Shown here: one piece after another, positions 11,544 to 19,561 of the stretch
How positions within the stretch are numbered: position 1 is the first letter of the stretch
How the letters are laid out: each line of letters starts with the position of its first letter
Source: Hymenobacter norwichensis DSM 15439
GTDB lineage: Bacteria > Bacteroidota > Bacteroidia > Cytophagales > Hymenobacteraceae
Reading direction: 5' to 3'
Length of the DNA stretch: 64,000 nucleotides
NCBI RefSeq assembly: GCF_000420705.1
Contig: NZ_ATVL01000011.1
Span: 124,001-188,000 of the forward strand
Notes under the pieces: model-generated
Told to the model about the DNA's origin: nothing
Seen by the model: only the letters and a program-made list of their open reading frames with translations
Databases searched by the model: none
Made by a program: the position numbers and the translations under genes

Positions 11544-11588
11544 ACCCTGCGAAACCCTGCGTAAAACCCCGCGAAACCCTGCGAGAAA
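11544..11588. repeat. Right 45-bp inverted repeat of the GxxExxY unit
   Basis: The reverse complement of the left repeat with 4 differences in 45, again made of two near-identical CGCAGGGTTTCGC-type halves. It ends 3 bp before the stop codon of the second amylase. Confidence 0.9.
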
Positions 11589-11591
11589 AAC

Positions 11592-13487
11592 CTACTTCCG
11601 CAACTCCACCACCAGCGCCGACCAGCCCGGCACCTTGAAGGATTTTAAATCGGTAACGGCAGCGCCCGACACCACCTCGGTACCAGTGCTAAACCCACCA
11701 AGTCGCTCCGCAAACCGGGTGCCGTCCACGGTTTTTTCGTCTTGGTTGGAGTTGAGCATCACCATCACCGTTTCGCCTTGGTCGTTGTAGCGGAAGTAGG
11801 TGTAGATGCCATCCTGCGGGATAAACTGCATTAGCTTACCGGTTTGCAGTACCGGGTGCGCTTTGCGGTAGGTGCCCAGCTTACTCAGGTACGTGAAGGC
11901 CTCCTGCTCCTGCGGCGTACGGCCGGTGGCCGTAAACTTGTTCTGCTTGTCGCCGGAGAAACCGCCGGGGAAGTCGGCGCGCACCAGGCCGTCGGGGTTG
12001 GAGAAGTTCTTCATCAGAATCTCGGTGCCGTAGTACAGTTGCGGAATGCCGCGGGTGGTCAGCAGCCAGGCAAAGCCCATTTTCAGGCGCGGCAAACTCT
12101 CCCCAATCACCGAATACACCCGGCTCATGTCGTGGTTGTCCATGAACACCACGTTGCGGGTGGCATCCTCGTACAGCCAGTCGCCTTGCAGGGCTTCGTA
12201 CAGGCGAGTGGGGTTGCCTTTCTCTTTCAGCGCGTCCCAAATGGCGTTCTGCGACTGGAAATCGAGCACGCCGGGCAGGTTGCTCTTGAAGCCATCCACG
12301 GGCGGCAGAATGTTGCGGGCGAAGAAGGCCTGCTGGGCCGTGCTACCCACCCAGGCCTCCCCGAACATACCCAACTGCGGGTACTCATCGAGCAGCGCCT
12401 TGCCCCAGTCCATCAGAAATTTGGGGTCGGAGTACGGGTACGTATCAATGCGGTAGCCGTCGAGGCCAGTGTATTCCACCCACCACAAAAAGTTCTGAAT
12501 CAGGTAGGTAGATACCAGCGGGTTACTCTGGTTGACGTCGGGCATGGTGGTGTCAAACCAGCCTTTGTTGTACAGGTCCCGGTCGCGCGCGGAGCCGTAG
12601 GGGTCGTTGAGGGCAGAGGAGTTGTAGTTGCTGCGCGTGAAGGCAGGCCACTGGTTGAACCAGTCTTTGGCCGGCTGGTCCAGGAACAGGTAGTTGTAGC
12701 TGCCCATGTGGTTGAGCACCACGTCATGAATCACCTTGAGGCCGTTCTGATGGGCCTTCTGCACAAATTGGGCGTACTCCTCGGTAGTGCCGTAGCGCGG
12801 GTCGGAGTTGTAGTAATCCGTCACGGCGTAGCCATGGTAGCTGGCCTTGGGCATGTCGTTTTCGGTTACCGGTGTGGGCCAGATGGCCGTCACACCCATG
12901 CTTTTCAGGTAATCGAAATGCTGCTCGATGCCCTTGTAGTCGCCGCCGTGGCGGGCGTACATCGAGTCGCGGGCCACAGTGCGGGCGCGAGCCGTTTTGA
13001 TGATGTCGTTTTTCGGGTCGCCGTTGGCGAAACGGTCCGGCATCAGGAAGTAGATAAAATCGGAGCTGTTGATGCCCTGCACCCGGCTTTTGTCGGTGCT
13101 GCGGGCGCGCAGTTCGTAGTCGTACTTCAGCTTGGTTTTGCCGCCCGCAAATTCCAGTTTCAGCTTGCCCGGCTTGGCATCGGGCGCAATGTTCAGGTTG
13201 ACTAGCAGGTAGTTGGGGCTTTCCAGCTTCTGGGTGCCCTCCAGCGTCACGCCGGGGTAAGCGGCCATCGTTAGCTTGCTGTCGGCAATACCGGGGTTGT
13301 GTACCAGCAGCTGGAGCTTGGGGTTCTTCATGCCCACCCACCAAAAAGTCGGGTCAATGCGCTGGATGCTAGCGAGCTTTTTGGCAGGCACCACCGAGGC
13401 GGCCGACGGATGAGCGTGAACCTGCATAGTAGGGATAGTCAGCAGGCAAGTTGCCAGGGCTGGCAGCAGGAAACGAGAAAGCTTCAT
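11592..13487 (-). CDS. Neopullulanase/cyclomaltodextrinase-like GH13 hydrolase
   Basis: A 631-residue secreted enzyme starting at ATG 13487, which opens a clear signal peptide (MKLSRFLLPALATCLLTIPT). Residues 41-130 form an N-terminal beta-sandwich like the cyclomaltodextrinase N domain. The barrel then shows VIHDVVLNH at 253-260, GYRIDTYP with Asp 348, FGEAW with Glu 377 and DNHDMSR with Asp 453, the full GH13 set. This architecture matches SusA-type periplasmic neopullulanases that act on maltodextrins. It probably works with the second GH13 enzyme and the SLC45-like transporter downstream. Confidence 0.92.
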   Translation of the reverse strand: MKLSRFLLPALATCLLTIPTMQVHAHPSAASVVPAKKLASIQRIDPTFWWVGMKNPKLQLLVHNPGIADSKLTMAAYPGVTLEGTQKLESPNYLLVNLNIAPDAKPGKLKLEFAGGKTKLKYDYELRARSTDKSRVQGINSSDFIYFLMPDRFANGDPKNDIIKTARARTVARDSMYARHGGDYKGIEQHFDYLKSMGVTAIWPTPVTENDMPKASYHGYAVTDYYNSDPRYGTTEEYAQFVQKAHQNGLKVIHDVVLNHMGSYNYLFLDQPAKDWFNQWPAFTRSNYNSSALNDPYGSARDRDLYNKGWFDTTMPDVNQSNPLVSTYLIQNFLWWVEYTGLDGYRIDTYPYSDPKFLMDWGKALLDEYPQLGMFGEAWVGSTAQQAFFARNILPPVDGFKSNLPGVLDFQSQNAIWDALKEKGNPTRLYEALQGDWLYEDATRNVVFMDNHDMSRVYSVIGESLPRLKMGFAWLLTTRGIPQLYYGTEILMKNFSNPDGLVRADFPGGFSGDKQNKFTATGRTPQEQEAFTYLSKLGTYRKAHPVLQTGKLMQFIPQDGIYTYFRYNDQGETVMVMLNSNQDEKTVDGTRFAERLGGFSTGTEVVSGAAVTDLKSFKVPGWSALVVELRK

Positions 13488-13558
13488 GGGAATGTGGGAA
13501 TAGTAGAATGGGGGCGGCAAGGTAACAATTCAATAGCCTACTGGATGGTCAAACGTGG

Positions 13559-13604
13559 TTTCTCGCAGAGGTCCGCAGAGGAGAAACGCAGAGGTTCGCA
13601 GTGT
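13559..13604. repeat. Diverged relative of the GxxExxY-flanking repeat
   Basis: This reads TTTCTCGCAGAGGTCCGCAG, then AGGAGAAACGCAGAGGTTCGCAGTG. It has the same opening TTTCTCGCAG and the same tandem CGCAGRG-TTCGC units as the 45-bp repeats 2 kb away, but no adjacent nuclease gene. It lies just upstream of the second amylase. Confidence 0.6.
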
Positions 13605-13633
13605 TCTGGCGCTGGCAATTTGTGCAAACGCAA

Positions 13634-13659
13634 GAAGCCCCGCCAAATGGCGAGGCTTC
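13634..13659 (-). terminator. Terminator of the surface lipoprotein gene
   Basis: On the minus strand GAAGCCTCGCCA pairs with TGGCGGGGCTTC (one G-T pair) around a two-base loop. The T-run after the stem is weak. It lies about 33 bp past the stop at 13692. Confidence 0.6.
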
Positions 13660-13691
13660 CAAAAAACCAGTTACGAACAACGAAAAACGGC

Positions 13692-15134
13692 CTATTGCAG
13701 CTTAGCCAGCCAAAGTGAGGCGTTCAGGTGCAGGCGCGGGTGGCTCACGTTCTCGCCCCAGCCGTCGTACACGGTGTTGCCGGGCGAGCCGGTGCCGTCG
13801 TCGGCGGGCGAGGAGTCACCGATAATCACCACGCGGCCCGAGCCGAACGTGCTGCTGGCGGCCATGGCCAAGGTGTTGCCCTGTGAAGTGGCCGAGGTGC
13901 GCCAGATCAGGCCCTGCACGGTGCTGTTGGCGGTGGGGTTGAGCGTCATGGTCGCGCCGTTGTGGAAGGAAAGCTGCGACACCGCGCCCTGCGAACCATT
14001 CAAGATGGGGTTGGTACCAGCGCGCACGTTGCTGCTATTCTCCACAATGTTGTCGAGGTTCACCGAGAAGCCGAACGGGTTGGCTTGCACCGAGTTATTC
14101 TGCATCAAATCGTTCCAGATGTCCGGTGAGTCGTAGCCGTCGTTGTTGCGGTCGGAAATGTCGTGGTCGGAAATCATGAACAAGCCGCCCCCGTTCTGCA
14201 CGAACCGCAGGATGGCCGTTTTCTCGGCCGCTGTGAAAATGATGTTCGGCTCATCGACCACAAATACGTTGTAGAAGCTCAGATCTTGCGGGTTGCTGGT
14301 GTTGCCGTAGCTGATGGCGGTTCCGGCTGGCAACTGCTCCACCGTGTGGCCCTGCTTGGCCAGTGCCACGCCCCAGGCCGAAATAGCGCCCGTCCAGTAG
14401 GTTTCGGCGGTGCTGCTGGTGATGCCGCTTTGCGCCGGCGTAGGGTAGCGTGAGGGGATGCCGCTGTTCACGTCCAGCACCCAGTCGGCGTTGCCGGCCA
14501 GTTCGCCGTGCGAGCCGTCGAACAGGAATTTCTTGGCGCCGGTGGTTGGGGGCGGCGTGGTGGTACCGCCGCCGTACTGCTCCACGGTCACGTTATCGAA
14601 ATTGATGCGGTTGGTGCCGCCGCTGATTTTGCGGAGTTGCAGGCGTACCGTGCCACTCAAATTTACCGTGAACGAGGCCGTGCTCAGCGTAGCGCTGCTG
14701 CTGGTGACAGTGCTACCTACTTTCACGTACGAGCTGCCGCTGTTCTGGCTTGCCCATAGCTCCCACTGCGAGCTACCATCGGTGCCGTACACAGCGTGCC
14801 CTACGGTAACCACGCCCGCGCCGGCCGTGGTGTTGAAGTTCATGCCCACCGAGCCCACGTTGCGCACCCGCACCGATTGGCTGCCGGTTTTGGCGTCGGC
14901 GGTGGTGTTGCCCAGCAGGGCGTCGTTCAGGGTCCAGGAGCCCGAGCTGAGCGTGACGGAGCCCGTGGTATAGGCGGTTTTGGTGCCGGTTTCAAAGGTT
15001 TCAGGAAAGCCGGTAGCACTTACATCGGCAATGCTGGAAATAGTGGCTGGGGCGGCGCTGGGCGTGGGTTCCAGCTTGGTGCAGGCCGCCGACAAAGCCA
15101 GCAGAGCACCTGCAAAAATGGGGTTGAACTTCAT
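13692..15134 (-). CDS. Large surface lipoprotein with GATase1-like C-terminal domain
   Basis: A 480-residue lipoprotein. The signal peptide ends in LSAAC with the lipidated Cys at residue 18. Residues 40-190 are a Ser/Thr/Gly-rich beta-sandwich like those used in carbohydrate binding (SGSWTLNDALLGN, INFDNVTVEQY). A TTTPPPTT linker leads to a second domain, about 200-480, with KKFLFDGSHGE and YNVFVVDEPNIIF... NGGGLFMISDHD, reminiscent of ThuA/GATase1-like folds. It is divergent from the phosphorylase gene and near the amylases, so a role at the glycan-binding surface is possible. No enzyme activity can be named. Confidence 0.75.
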   Translation of the reverse strand: MKFNPIFAGALLALSAACTKLEPTPSAAPATISSIADVSATGFPETFETGTKTAYTTGSVTLSSGSWTLNDALLGNTTADAKTGSQSVRVRNVGSVGMNFNTTAGAGVVTVGHAVYGTDGSSQWELWASQNSGSSYVKVGSTVTSSSATLSTASFTVNLSGTVRLQLRKISGGTNRINFDNVTVEQYGGGTTTPPPTTGAKKFLFDGSHGELAGNADWVLDVNSGIPSRYPTPAQSGITSSTAETYWTGAISAWGVALAKQGHTVEQLPAGTAISYGNTSNPQDLSFYNVFVVDEPNIIFTAAEKTAILRFVQNGGGLFMISDHDISDRNNDGYDSPDIWNDLMQNNSVQANPFGFSVNLDNIVENSSNVRAGTNPILNGSQGAVSQLSFHNGATMTLNPTANSTVQGLIWRTSATSQGNTLAMAASSTFGSGRVVIIGDSSPADDGTGSPGNTVYDGWGENVSHPRLHLNASLWLAKLQ

Positions 15135-15489
15135 GAAAGGGTTGGTTGTGGTTGGAAGGGAAGAGGACAGAAGTGCAAAAATAACCTACCGGTCAGGCGG
15201 TTACCGCAACGGGTAAGTTACGGTTATGTCAACTTACTGCCGGGCTCCCCTCCCCTGCGCGCTGCTAAGAGGCCACCAGCTAAGCATTCAGCAAGCAAGG
15301 GCGCTGCTTTGACTGCAGAATGGCGCCTGCTCGTCTTTGGCTGGCGTCCAAGCTCAACCGGGCCGTTGTTTTTGGCGCGGATTGTTGTCACCTTGGCCGG
15401 CACTTGCCCCGAACGTATTGCCCTAGCCGGCCGTATGCCGGGCAGTAGGTAGCTCAATGGGGCTGCCTTTTCTCTGACTTCACTTCTTT
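15135..15489. other. Divergent promoter region, lipoprotein and phosphorylase
   Basis: A 355-bp gap between divergent start codons that must hold promoters for both. A short minus-strand open frame (15224-15457) is compositionally odd and probably not a gene. I could not place a confident promoter or operator. Confidence 0.5.
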
Positions 15490-17142
15490 ATGGCATTCGA
15501 ATTCAAACCCTACGCACCAGCTGCCGAATTCACCACGCAAGCGGCTTACTTCTCCATGGAATTCGCGCTGGATCAGGCGCTTAAAACCTACTCGGGTGGC
15601 CTGGGCTTCCTGGCCGGCTCGCACATGCGCTCCGCCTACGAGCTCAAGCAGAACCTGCTGGGCATCGGCATCCTGTGGAGCTTCGGCTACTACGACCAGG
15701 GCCGCAACGAGGACCAAACCATGCGCGCCGAGTTCACACAGAAAACGTATTCCTTCCTCGAAGACACGGGCCTTGTTTTCCCCATCACCATTCACGATGC
15801 CAACGTGTACGTGAAGGCGCTGTACCTGGCCCCCGACACGTTCGGTACGGCCCCGATGTTCTTCCTGACCACCGACATTCCCGAAAACGACTACATCTCG
15901 CGCACCATCTCGCACCACCTCTACGACGCCGACACGGCGGCCCGCGTGGCGCAAAGCATCCTGCTGGGTGTAGGCGGTGGCAAGCTGCTCGACTTGCTAA
16001 ACGTACCCGTGGATGTATACCACCTCAACGAAGGCCACGGTCTGCCGCTGGCGTTCTACCTCTACGAAAAGCACGGCCGGAAGCTGGAAGAAGTGCAGAA
16101 GCGCTTGGTTTTCACCACCCACACCCCCGAGCTGGCCGGCAACGAGGAGCACCCCATGAAGCTGCTCTCCGATATGTCGTTTTTCGGGAAAGTACCGGCC
16201 GAGGAAATCACGCAGGTAGCCGGCGTGGAAAACGACCGGATGAACTACACGCTCACCGCGCTGCGCTTCTCGCGCCTCTCCAACGGCGTGAGCAAGGTAC
16301 ACGGCACCGTAGCCAACGAAATGTGGGGCAGCAACAAAGGCATTTGCCCCATTATTGCCATCACCAACGCCCAAAACGGCACTTACTGGCGCGACCAGCA
16401 GCTGCACGCCGCCCTCGAAGCCAACGACGACAAAGCCCTGCTGGCCCGCAAGCGCAAGCTGAAAAAGCAGCTCTTCGACATCGTGGCCGACCAGACCGGT
16501 ACCCTCCTCGACCCCGAAGTACTGACCGTGGTGTGGGCCCGCCGCTTCGCCGGCTACAAGCGCGCCGACCTGATTCTGCGCCACTTCGAGCGGTTCCTGG
16601 AAATCATCAATAACTCCGAGCGGCCCGTGCAGGTTATCTGGGCCGGCAAGCCGTATCCGAAGGATTACGGCGCTATCGGCCTCTTCAACGACATCATCCG
16701 CAAGGTGAAGCCGCTCAATAACTGCGCCGTTCTGACCGGGTACGAGCTGTCGTTGTCGGGCTACCTGAAGCGTGGCTCGGATATCTGGCTGAACACGCCC
16801 CGCTACCCGCGCGAAGCCTCCGGCACCAGCGGCATGACGGCCGCTATGAACGGCTCCGTCAACCTAAGCATTGCCGACGGCTGGGTACCCGAATTTGCCC
16901 GCCACGGCGAAAACAGCTTCATCATCCCTCACACCGACCCCTATCAGCCCGACAACGTGAAGGACGACATCGAAGCCACCAGCCTACTCGATGTGCTCGA
17001 AAACGAAATTGTGCCGCTGTACTACGGTGAGCCCGCGAAGTACCTGGAAGTGGTGAAAACCGGTATGCGCGAAGTGGAGCCCGAATTCGAGTCGCACCGC
17101 ATGGCTACTGAGTACTACAAAAACCTGTACAACGCGAAGTAG
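15490..17142 (+). CDS. Short alpha-glucan phosphorylase family protein
   Basis: A 550-residue cytoplasmic protein of the alpha-glucan phosphorylase family (GT35). It starts directly at YFSMEFALDQ...YSGGLGFLAGSH, which in long phosphorylases follows about 100 residues of N-terminal sequence, so this is the short form. The C-terminal motif reads EASGTSGMTAAMNG. In characterised relatives the residue after GM is the Lys that holds pyridoxal phosphate; here codon 450 is ACG (Thr). If family alignment confirms this, the protein may not be a normal phosphorylase. It would otherwise release glucose-1-phosphate from maltodextrins delivered by the neighbouring amylases and transporter. Confidence 0.85.
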   Translation: MAFEFKPYAPAAEFTTQAAYFSMEFALDQALKTYSGGLGFLAGSHMRSAYELKQNLLGIGILWSFGYYDQGRNEDQTMRAEFTQKTYSFLEDTGLVFPITIHDANVYVKALYLAPDTFGTAPMFFLTTDIPENDYISRTISHHLYDADTAARVAQSILLGVGGGKLLDLLNVPVDVYHLNEGHGLPLAFYLYEKHGRKLEEVQKRLVFTTHTPELAGNEEHPMKLLSDMSFFGKVPAEEITQVAGVENDRMNYTLTALRFSRLSNGVSKVHGTVANEMWGSNKGICPIIAITNAQNGTYWRDQQLHAALEANDDKALLARKRKLKKQLFDIVADQTGTLLDPEVLTVVWARRFAGYKRADLILRHFERFLEIINNSERPVQVIWAGKPYPKDYGAIGLFNDIIRKVKPLNNCAVLTGYELSLSGYLKRGSDIWLNTPRYPREASGTSGMTAAMNGSVNLSIADGWVPEFARHGENSFIIPHTDPYQPDNVKDDIEATSLLDVLENEIVPLYYGEPAKYLEVVKTGMREVEPEFESHRMATEYYKNLYNAK

Positions 17143-17150
17143 TTGATGCT

Positions 17151-17212
17151 AGAGAGTTAAAAAAGCTAGCCCCCTCCTTGAGAAAGGAGGGGGCTAGCTT
17201 TTTTAACTCTCT
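17151..17212. terminator. Perfect 29-bp bidirectional terminator
   Basis: Arms 17151-17179 and 17184-17212 are perfect inverted repeats around the loop GAGA. Each arm carries a run of A or T so that both transcripts would end in U. It lies between the convergent phosphorylase and esterase genes and overlaps the esterase stop codon. Confidence 0.92.
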
Positions 17213-17796
17213 AAGTTTTTAACCGCTAGCACCTGTTCCAGTATCGCCCACACGTTATCGGCTAGAATCTTCTGGCCGGCGGCGTTAGGGTGTACCCCGT
17301 CGGGGAGGTTGAGGTGACGCTGGCCGAGGACGCCTTGCAGCAGGAAGGGCACGAACGGTAGGCTGTTGCGGTCGGCCAGGTCGCGGAATATGGCTTTGAA
17401 CTCCTGGGCGTAGCGGGCCATCTGGTGCCCACCCAACGGGCCCAAATCAAATGGGAACTCCAACCCTACCAGCACCAAGCGGGCCTCTGGATATTTCAGC
17501 TTCACTTGGCTGATAATGTCCTGTAAGTTTTGGGTGGTTTCCCGCACCGGAATGCCGCGCAGACCGTCGTTGGCGCCTAGGGCCAGCACGAATACGTCTA
17601 CGGGCTGGCGGTTTAGCACGCTCGGCAGCCGGAGCCGGCCACCGGCACTGGTTTCACCGCTTACGCCGTAGTTGAAGGTTTTGTAGGGTAAGGTAAGAGC
17701 GTTGATGCGCTGCTGAAGCAATGTGGGAAAAGCTGCGCTGGCGGGCAGTTGGTAGCCGGCCGTAAGGCTGTCACCAAAGAAAATTATGTTCTGCAT
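17203..17796 (-). CDS. GDSL/SGNH esterase, TesA-like
   Basis: A hydrolase of about 197 residues starting at ATG 17796, just before the catalytic block (MQNIIFFGDSLTAGYQ). The nucleophile Ser is residue 10 of GDSL. Block II Gly (GVSGETSAGG), block III Asn (ALGANDGLRG) and block V Asp/His (DGVHPNAAG) are all present, matching TesA-type arylesterases and lysophospholipases. An upstream in-frame GTG-like extension has no signal peptide and was not used. Substrate unknown. Confidence 0.9.
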   Translation of the reverse strand: MQNIIFFGDSLTAGYQLPASAAFPTLLQQRINALTLPYKTFNYGVSGETSAGGRLRLPSVLNRQPVDVFVLALGANDGLRGIPVRETTQNLQDIISQVKLKYPEARLVLVGLEFPFDLGPLGGHQMARYAQEFKAIFRDLADRNSLPFVPFLLQGVLGQRHLNLPDGVHPNAAGQKILADNVWAILEQVLAVKNLES

Positions 17797-17996
17797 TACA
17801 GAGGAAAACGGTGGAAAAGCTGGCGTGAAAGCAGCCAAGTAACTTCCTTAGTAAGACGATTGTAACCCCAAATTACTGGAAGCTAAGTAGTGCAAAGCCG
17901 GCGTAGAATGCACCCGAACACCACAAACAGGCGGGCGCCACTCACTAAAGCAAACGGCCAGAAAGCCCAGCTGGTTCCTATTCTTATTTGTTCACA

Positions 17997-18045
17997 GAAC
18001 AACTACGGGCCTAGCTTCCTTGTGAAGCTAGGCCCGTAGTTGTTC
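17997..18045. terminator. Perfect 22-bp hairpin downstream of the TetR-like gene
   Basis: Arms 17997-18018 and 18024-18045 are perfect inverted repeats around a 5-base loop. There is no long T-run on either side. It lies 34 bp beyond the stop of the gene at 18079 and probably ends or stabilises that transcript. Confidence 0.65.
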
Positions 18046-18078
18046 TTGAAATTATAGGGTAATCAGTTAGTTAGCCGC

Positions 18079-18690
18079 TTACATGCGGGCGAAATGAGTG
18101 GTGGCCAGCCGGGCCCCTTCCTCGGTGCAAAGACCGCGCACGTAGTAGAAAAAGATGTTGCGGTACACGTCGGCTTGGTTGGTGTGGTCAGGTGGAAAAA
18201 TATCCTCGTTGAGAATAAGACCGAATTGAGCTAACATGATACGAGCTATGAATGATGCGTTAAGGTCAGCCCGAAGCTGGCCCTCAATGATACCTTCCTG
18301 CAACAGGCGCGTAAGCAACGGGTACGAGTACTGCTCCAGAAAATCTTGCATGGTATCCCAAGCTTGCGGGTATTGCTCACGCATCACGTGATAATCGTAG
18401 TGTGGAGAACGACGTAGCTCTTGCAAGCTATGATGCAGTAACGCCAACAAACATTCGATGGGAGTGCCCAGGTTAGCAAATAGTTCGGCGTGCTCGTGCT
18501 GCTGGCGGGTGATGTTGCGCTGCACAACCTGTACAATCAACTCCTGCTTGGAGTTGAACTGGTTACGAAACTCAAGGTGAGTTAAATCGAGAGCTGCGGC
18601 AAGCTGCTCTTCGTGCACTATACCAAGCCCTACGGAAAGGAACAGCGAATTGGCTTTATCAAGTAATTGATGGAGTAATACTTGCTCCAT
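18079..18690 (-). CDS. TetR-like transcriptional regulator
   Basis: A soluble, mostly helical protein of about 203 residues starting at ATG 18690. The N-terminal 50 residues resemble a TetR helix-turn-helix: an initial helix (LLHQLLDKANSLFLSVG), then EEQLAAALDLTHLEFRNQFNSKQELI, which matches the usual turn and FxSKxEL block. The remainder is a helical ligand-binding and dimerisation domain. It lies on the same strand just downstream of carotenoid genes, though separated from them by 85 bp. What it controls cannot be read here. Confidence 0.75.
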   Translation of the reverse strand: MEQVLLHQLLDKANSLFLSVGLGIVHEEQLAAALDLTHLEFRNQFNSKQELIVQVVQRNITRQQHEHAELFANLGTPIECLLALLHHSLQELRRSPHYDYHVMREQYPQAWDTMQDFLEQYSYPLLTRLLQEGIIEGQLRADLNASFIARIMLAQFGLILNEDIFPPDHTNQADVYRNIFFYYVRGLCTEEGARLATTHFARM

Positions 18691-18775
18691 ATAGATAGGG
18701 TGGTTTTGGCCAGAAAAAATCACGCGTAGAACGCTCCCACCTACAGCAAATAGTATTCCGGAATAGCTTTATTTT

Positions 18776-19459
18776 TTAGTGGAGAAGTCCAAGTCCAAAA
18801 AAGAAAATAAGCTGGAGCATGTATACGAACGGCGCTAGGTCGTTGCGCTTGTCGAAATCGGTGCGGTTGAAGAACACTTGCAAGATTAATGACACGGCAA
18901 ACCAGCCCTTAAAGTTCTGAAAAGGAATGACATCGAAACGCCACTGCCAAAAATCGTAGCGCACTGCCATGGGCTCTAGGCAAGCATCAAGGCCTACCAT
19001 AAGTAACGTGGCTAGCACCGCTCGTCCGAAATTGGGAATTGGAAGGTAGCGCGCCAAAACGCCGGTGGTGTATGTCAGCATCAGCCAGTTCACTCCAATC
19101 ATGAGAGGCACACTCAGCCACTGCACCCCTAGCGTGGGGCCGTATTTATAGAACCCAAACAATAATCCGGTTCTTACGCCAATCACTTCAATGAAGAAAC
19201 CCACCGCCATAGTTACCAAGCAGAACCACACAAAGCTAGGTGTGTATTCCTTCTGGAAAGCCAGCAGCAGCCCCACGGTGAGCAACAAATTCAGGGGTAC
19301 AAATTGCAGGTAGAAGCTGGGGTCTTCGGCAAAACCCAGCCCCACGAAACCCGTCACGTGGAATAACAGCAGGATGCCTTGCGCAATGCGCAGCCGCTTT
19401 TTATGTGCAGCCGCTTGCTCCATTGCCGGAGCCGGGTATTGTTGAGTTGGATCGGGCAT
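18776..19459 (-). CDS. cruF: CruF-like carotenoid 1',2'-hydratase
   Basis: A 227-residue polytopic membrane protein with about seven hydrophobic segments. It shows the family pattern GFFIEVIGVRTGLLFGFYKYG followed by GVNWLMLTYTTG and DACLEPMAVRYDFWQW, seen in CruF/DUF422 carotenoid hydratases that add water across the terminal double bond of gamma-carotene- or lycopene-type ends. The gene upstream is a CrtI/CrtD-type desaturase, the enzyme that normally follows CruF in making monocyclic hydroxylated carotenoids. The final pigment is not determined by this window. Confidence 0.85.
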   Translation of the reverse strand: MPDPTQQYPAPAMEQAAAHKKRLRIAQGILLLFHVTGFVGLGFAEDPSFYLQFVPLNLLLTVGLLLAFQKEYTPSFVWFCLVTMAVGFFIEVIGVRTGLLFGFYKYGPTLGVQWLSVPLMIGVNWLMLTYTTGVLARYLPIPNFGRAVLATLLMVGLDACLEPMAVRYDFWQWRFDVIPFQNFKGWFAVSLILQVFFNRTDFDKRNDLAPFVYMLQLIFFFGLGLLH

Positions 19460-19465
19460 GAAGAG

Positions 19466-19554
19466 GAATTAAAAATTAAAAATCAAGAATGAAAAGACTG
19501 TACCCGTGGCCTAGGCTACCGTGTTGTAGGTCTCATTCTTTTAATTTTTAATTC
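19466..19554. repeat. AT-rich inverted repeat between CruF and CrtD genes
   Basis: The right arm (19531-19554) read in reverse is GAATTAAAAATTAAAAGAATGAGA. The left arm (19466-19493) has the same sequence with a short insertion. The centre is 37 bp. It may act as a weak terminator or reduce expression of the downstream gene. Confidence 0.6.
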
Positions 19555-19561
19555 TGGATTT

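Larger units (their letters stand above)
11113..11588. mobile_element. Repeat-bracketed GxxExxY unit
   Basis: A 476-bp block with 45-bp inverted repeats at its ends (41 of 45 positions identical) and almost nothing else inside except the GxxExxY gene, which starts and stops 4 bp from the repeats. It interrupts two GH13 genes on the same strand. There is no transposase and I see no target-site duplication. Calling it mobile is an inference from the compact arrangement. Confidence 0.5.

Noticed and set aside
11844..13205. 453-codon plus-strand open frame opposite the second amylase
   Set aside because: It is the complement of a gene with all four GH13 motifs and has shadow composition.
15224..15457. 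77-codon minus-strand frame in the divergent promoter region
   Set aside because: It is Arg-, Pro- and Gly-rich with no signal or motif and would occupy the only place for two promoters. Not excluded, but not supported.
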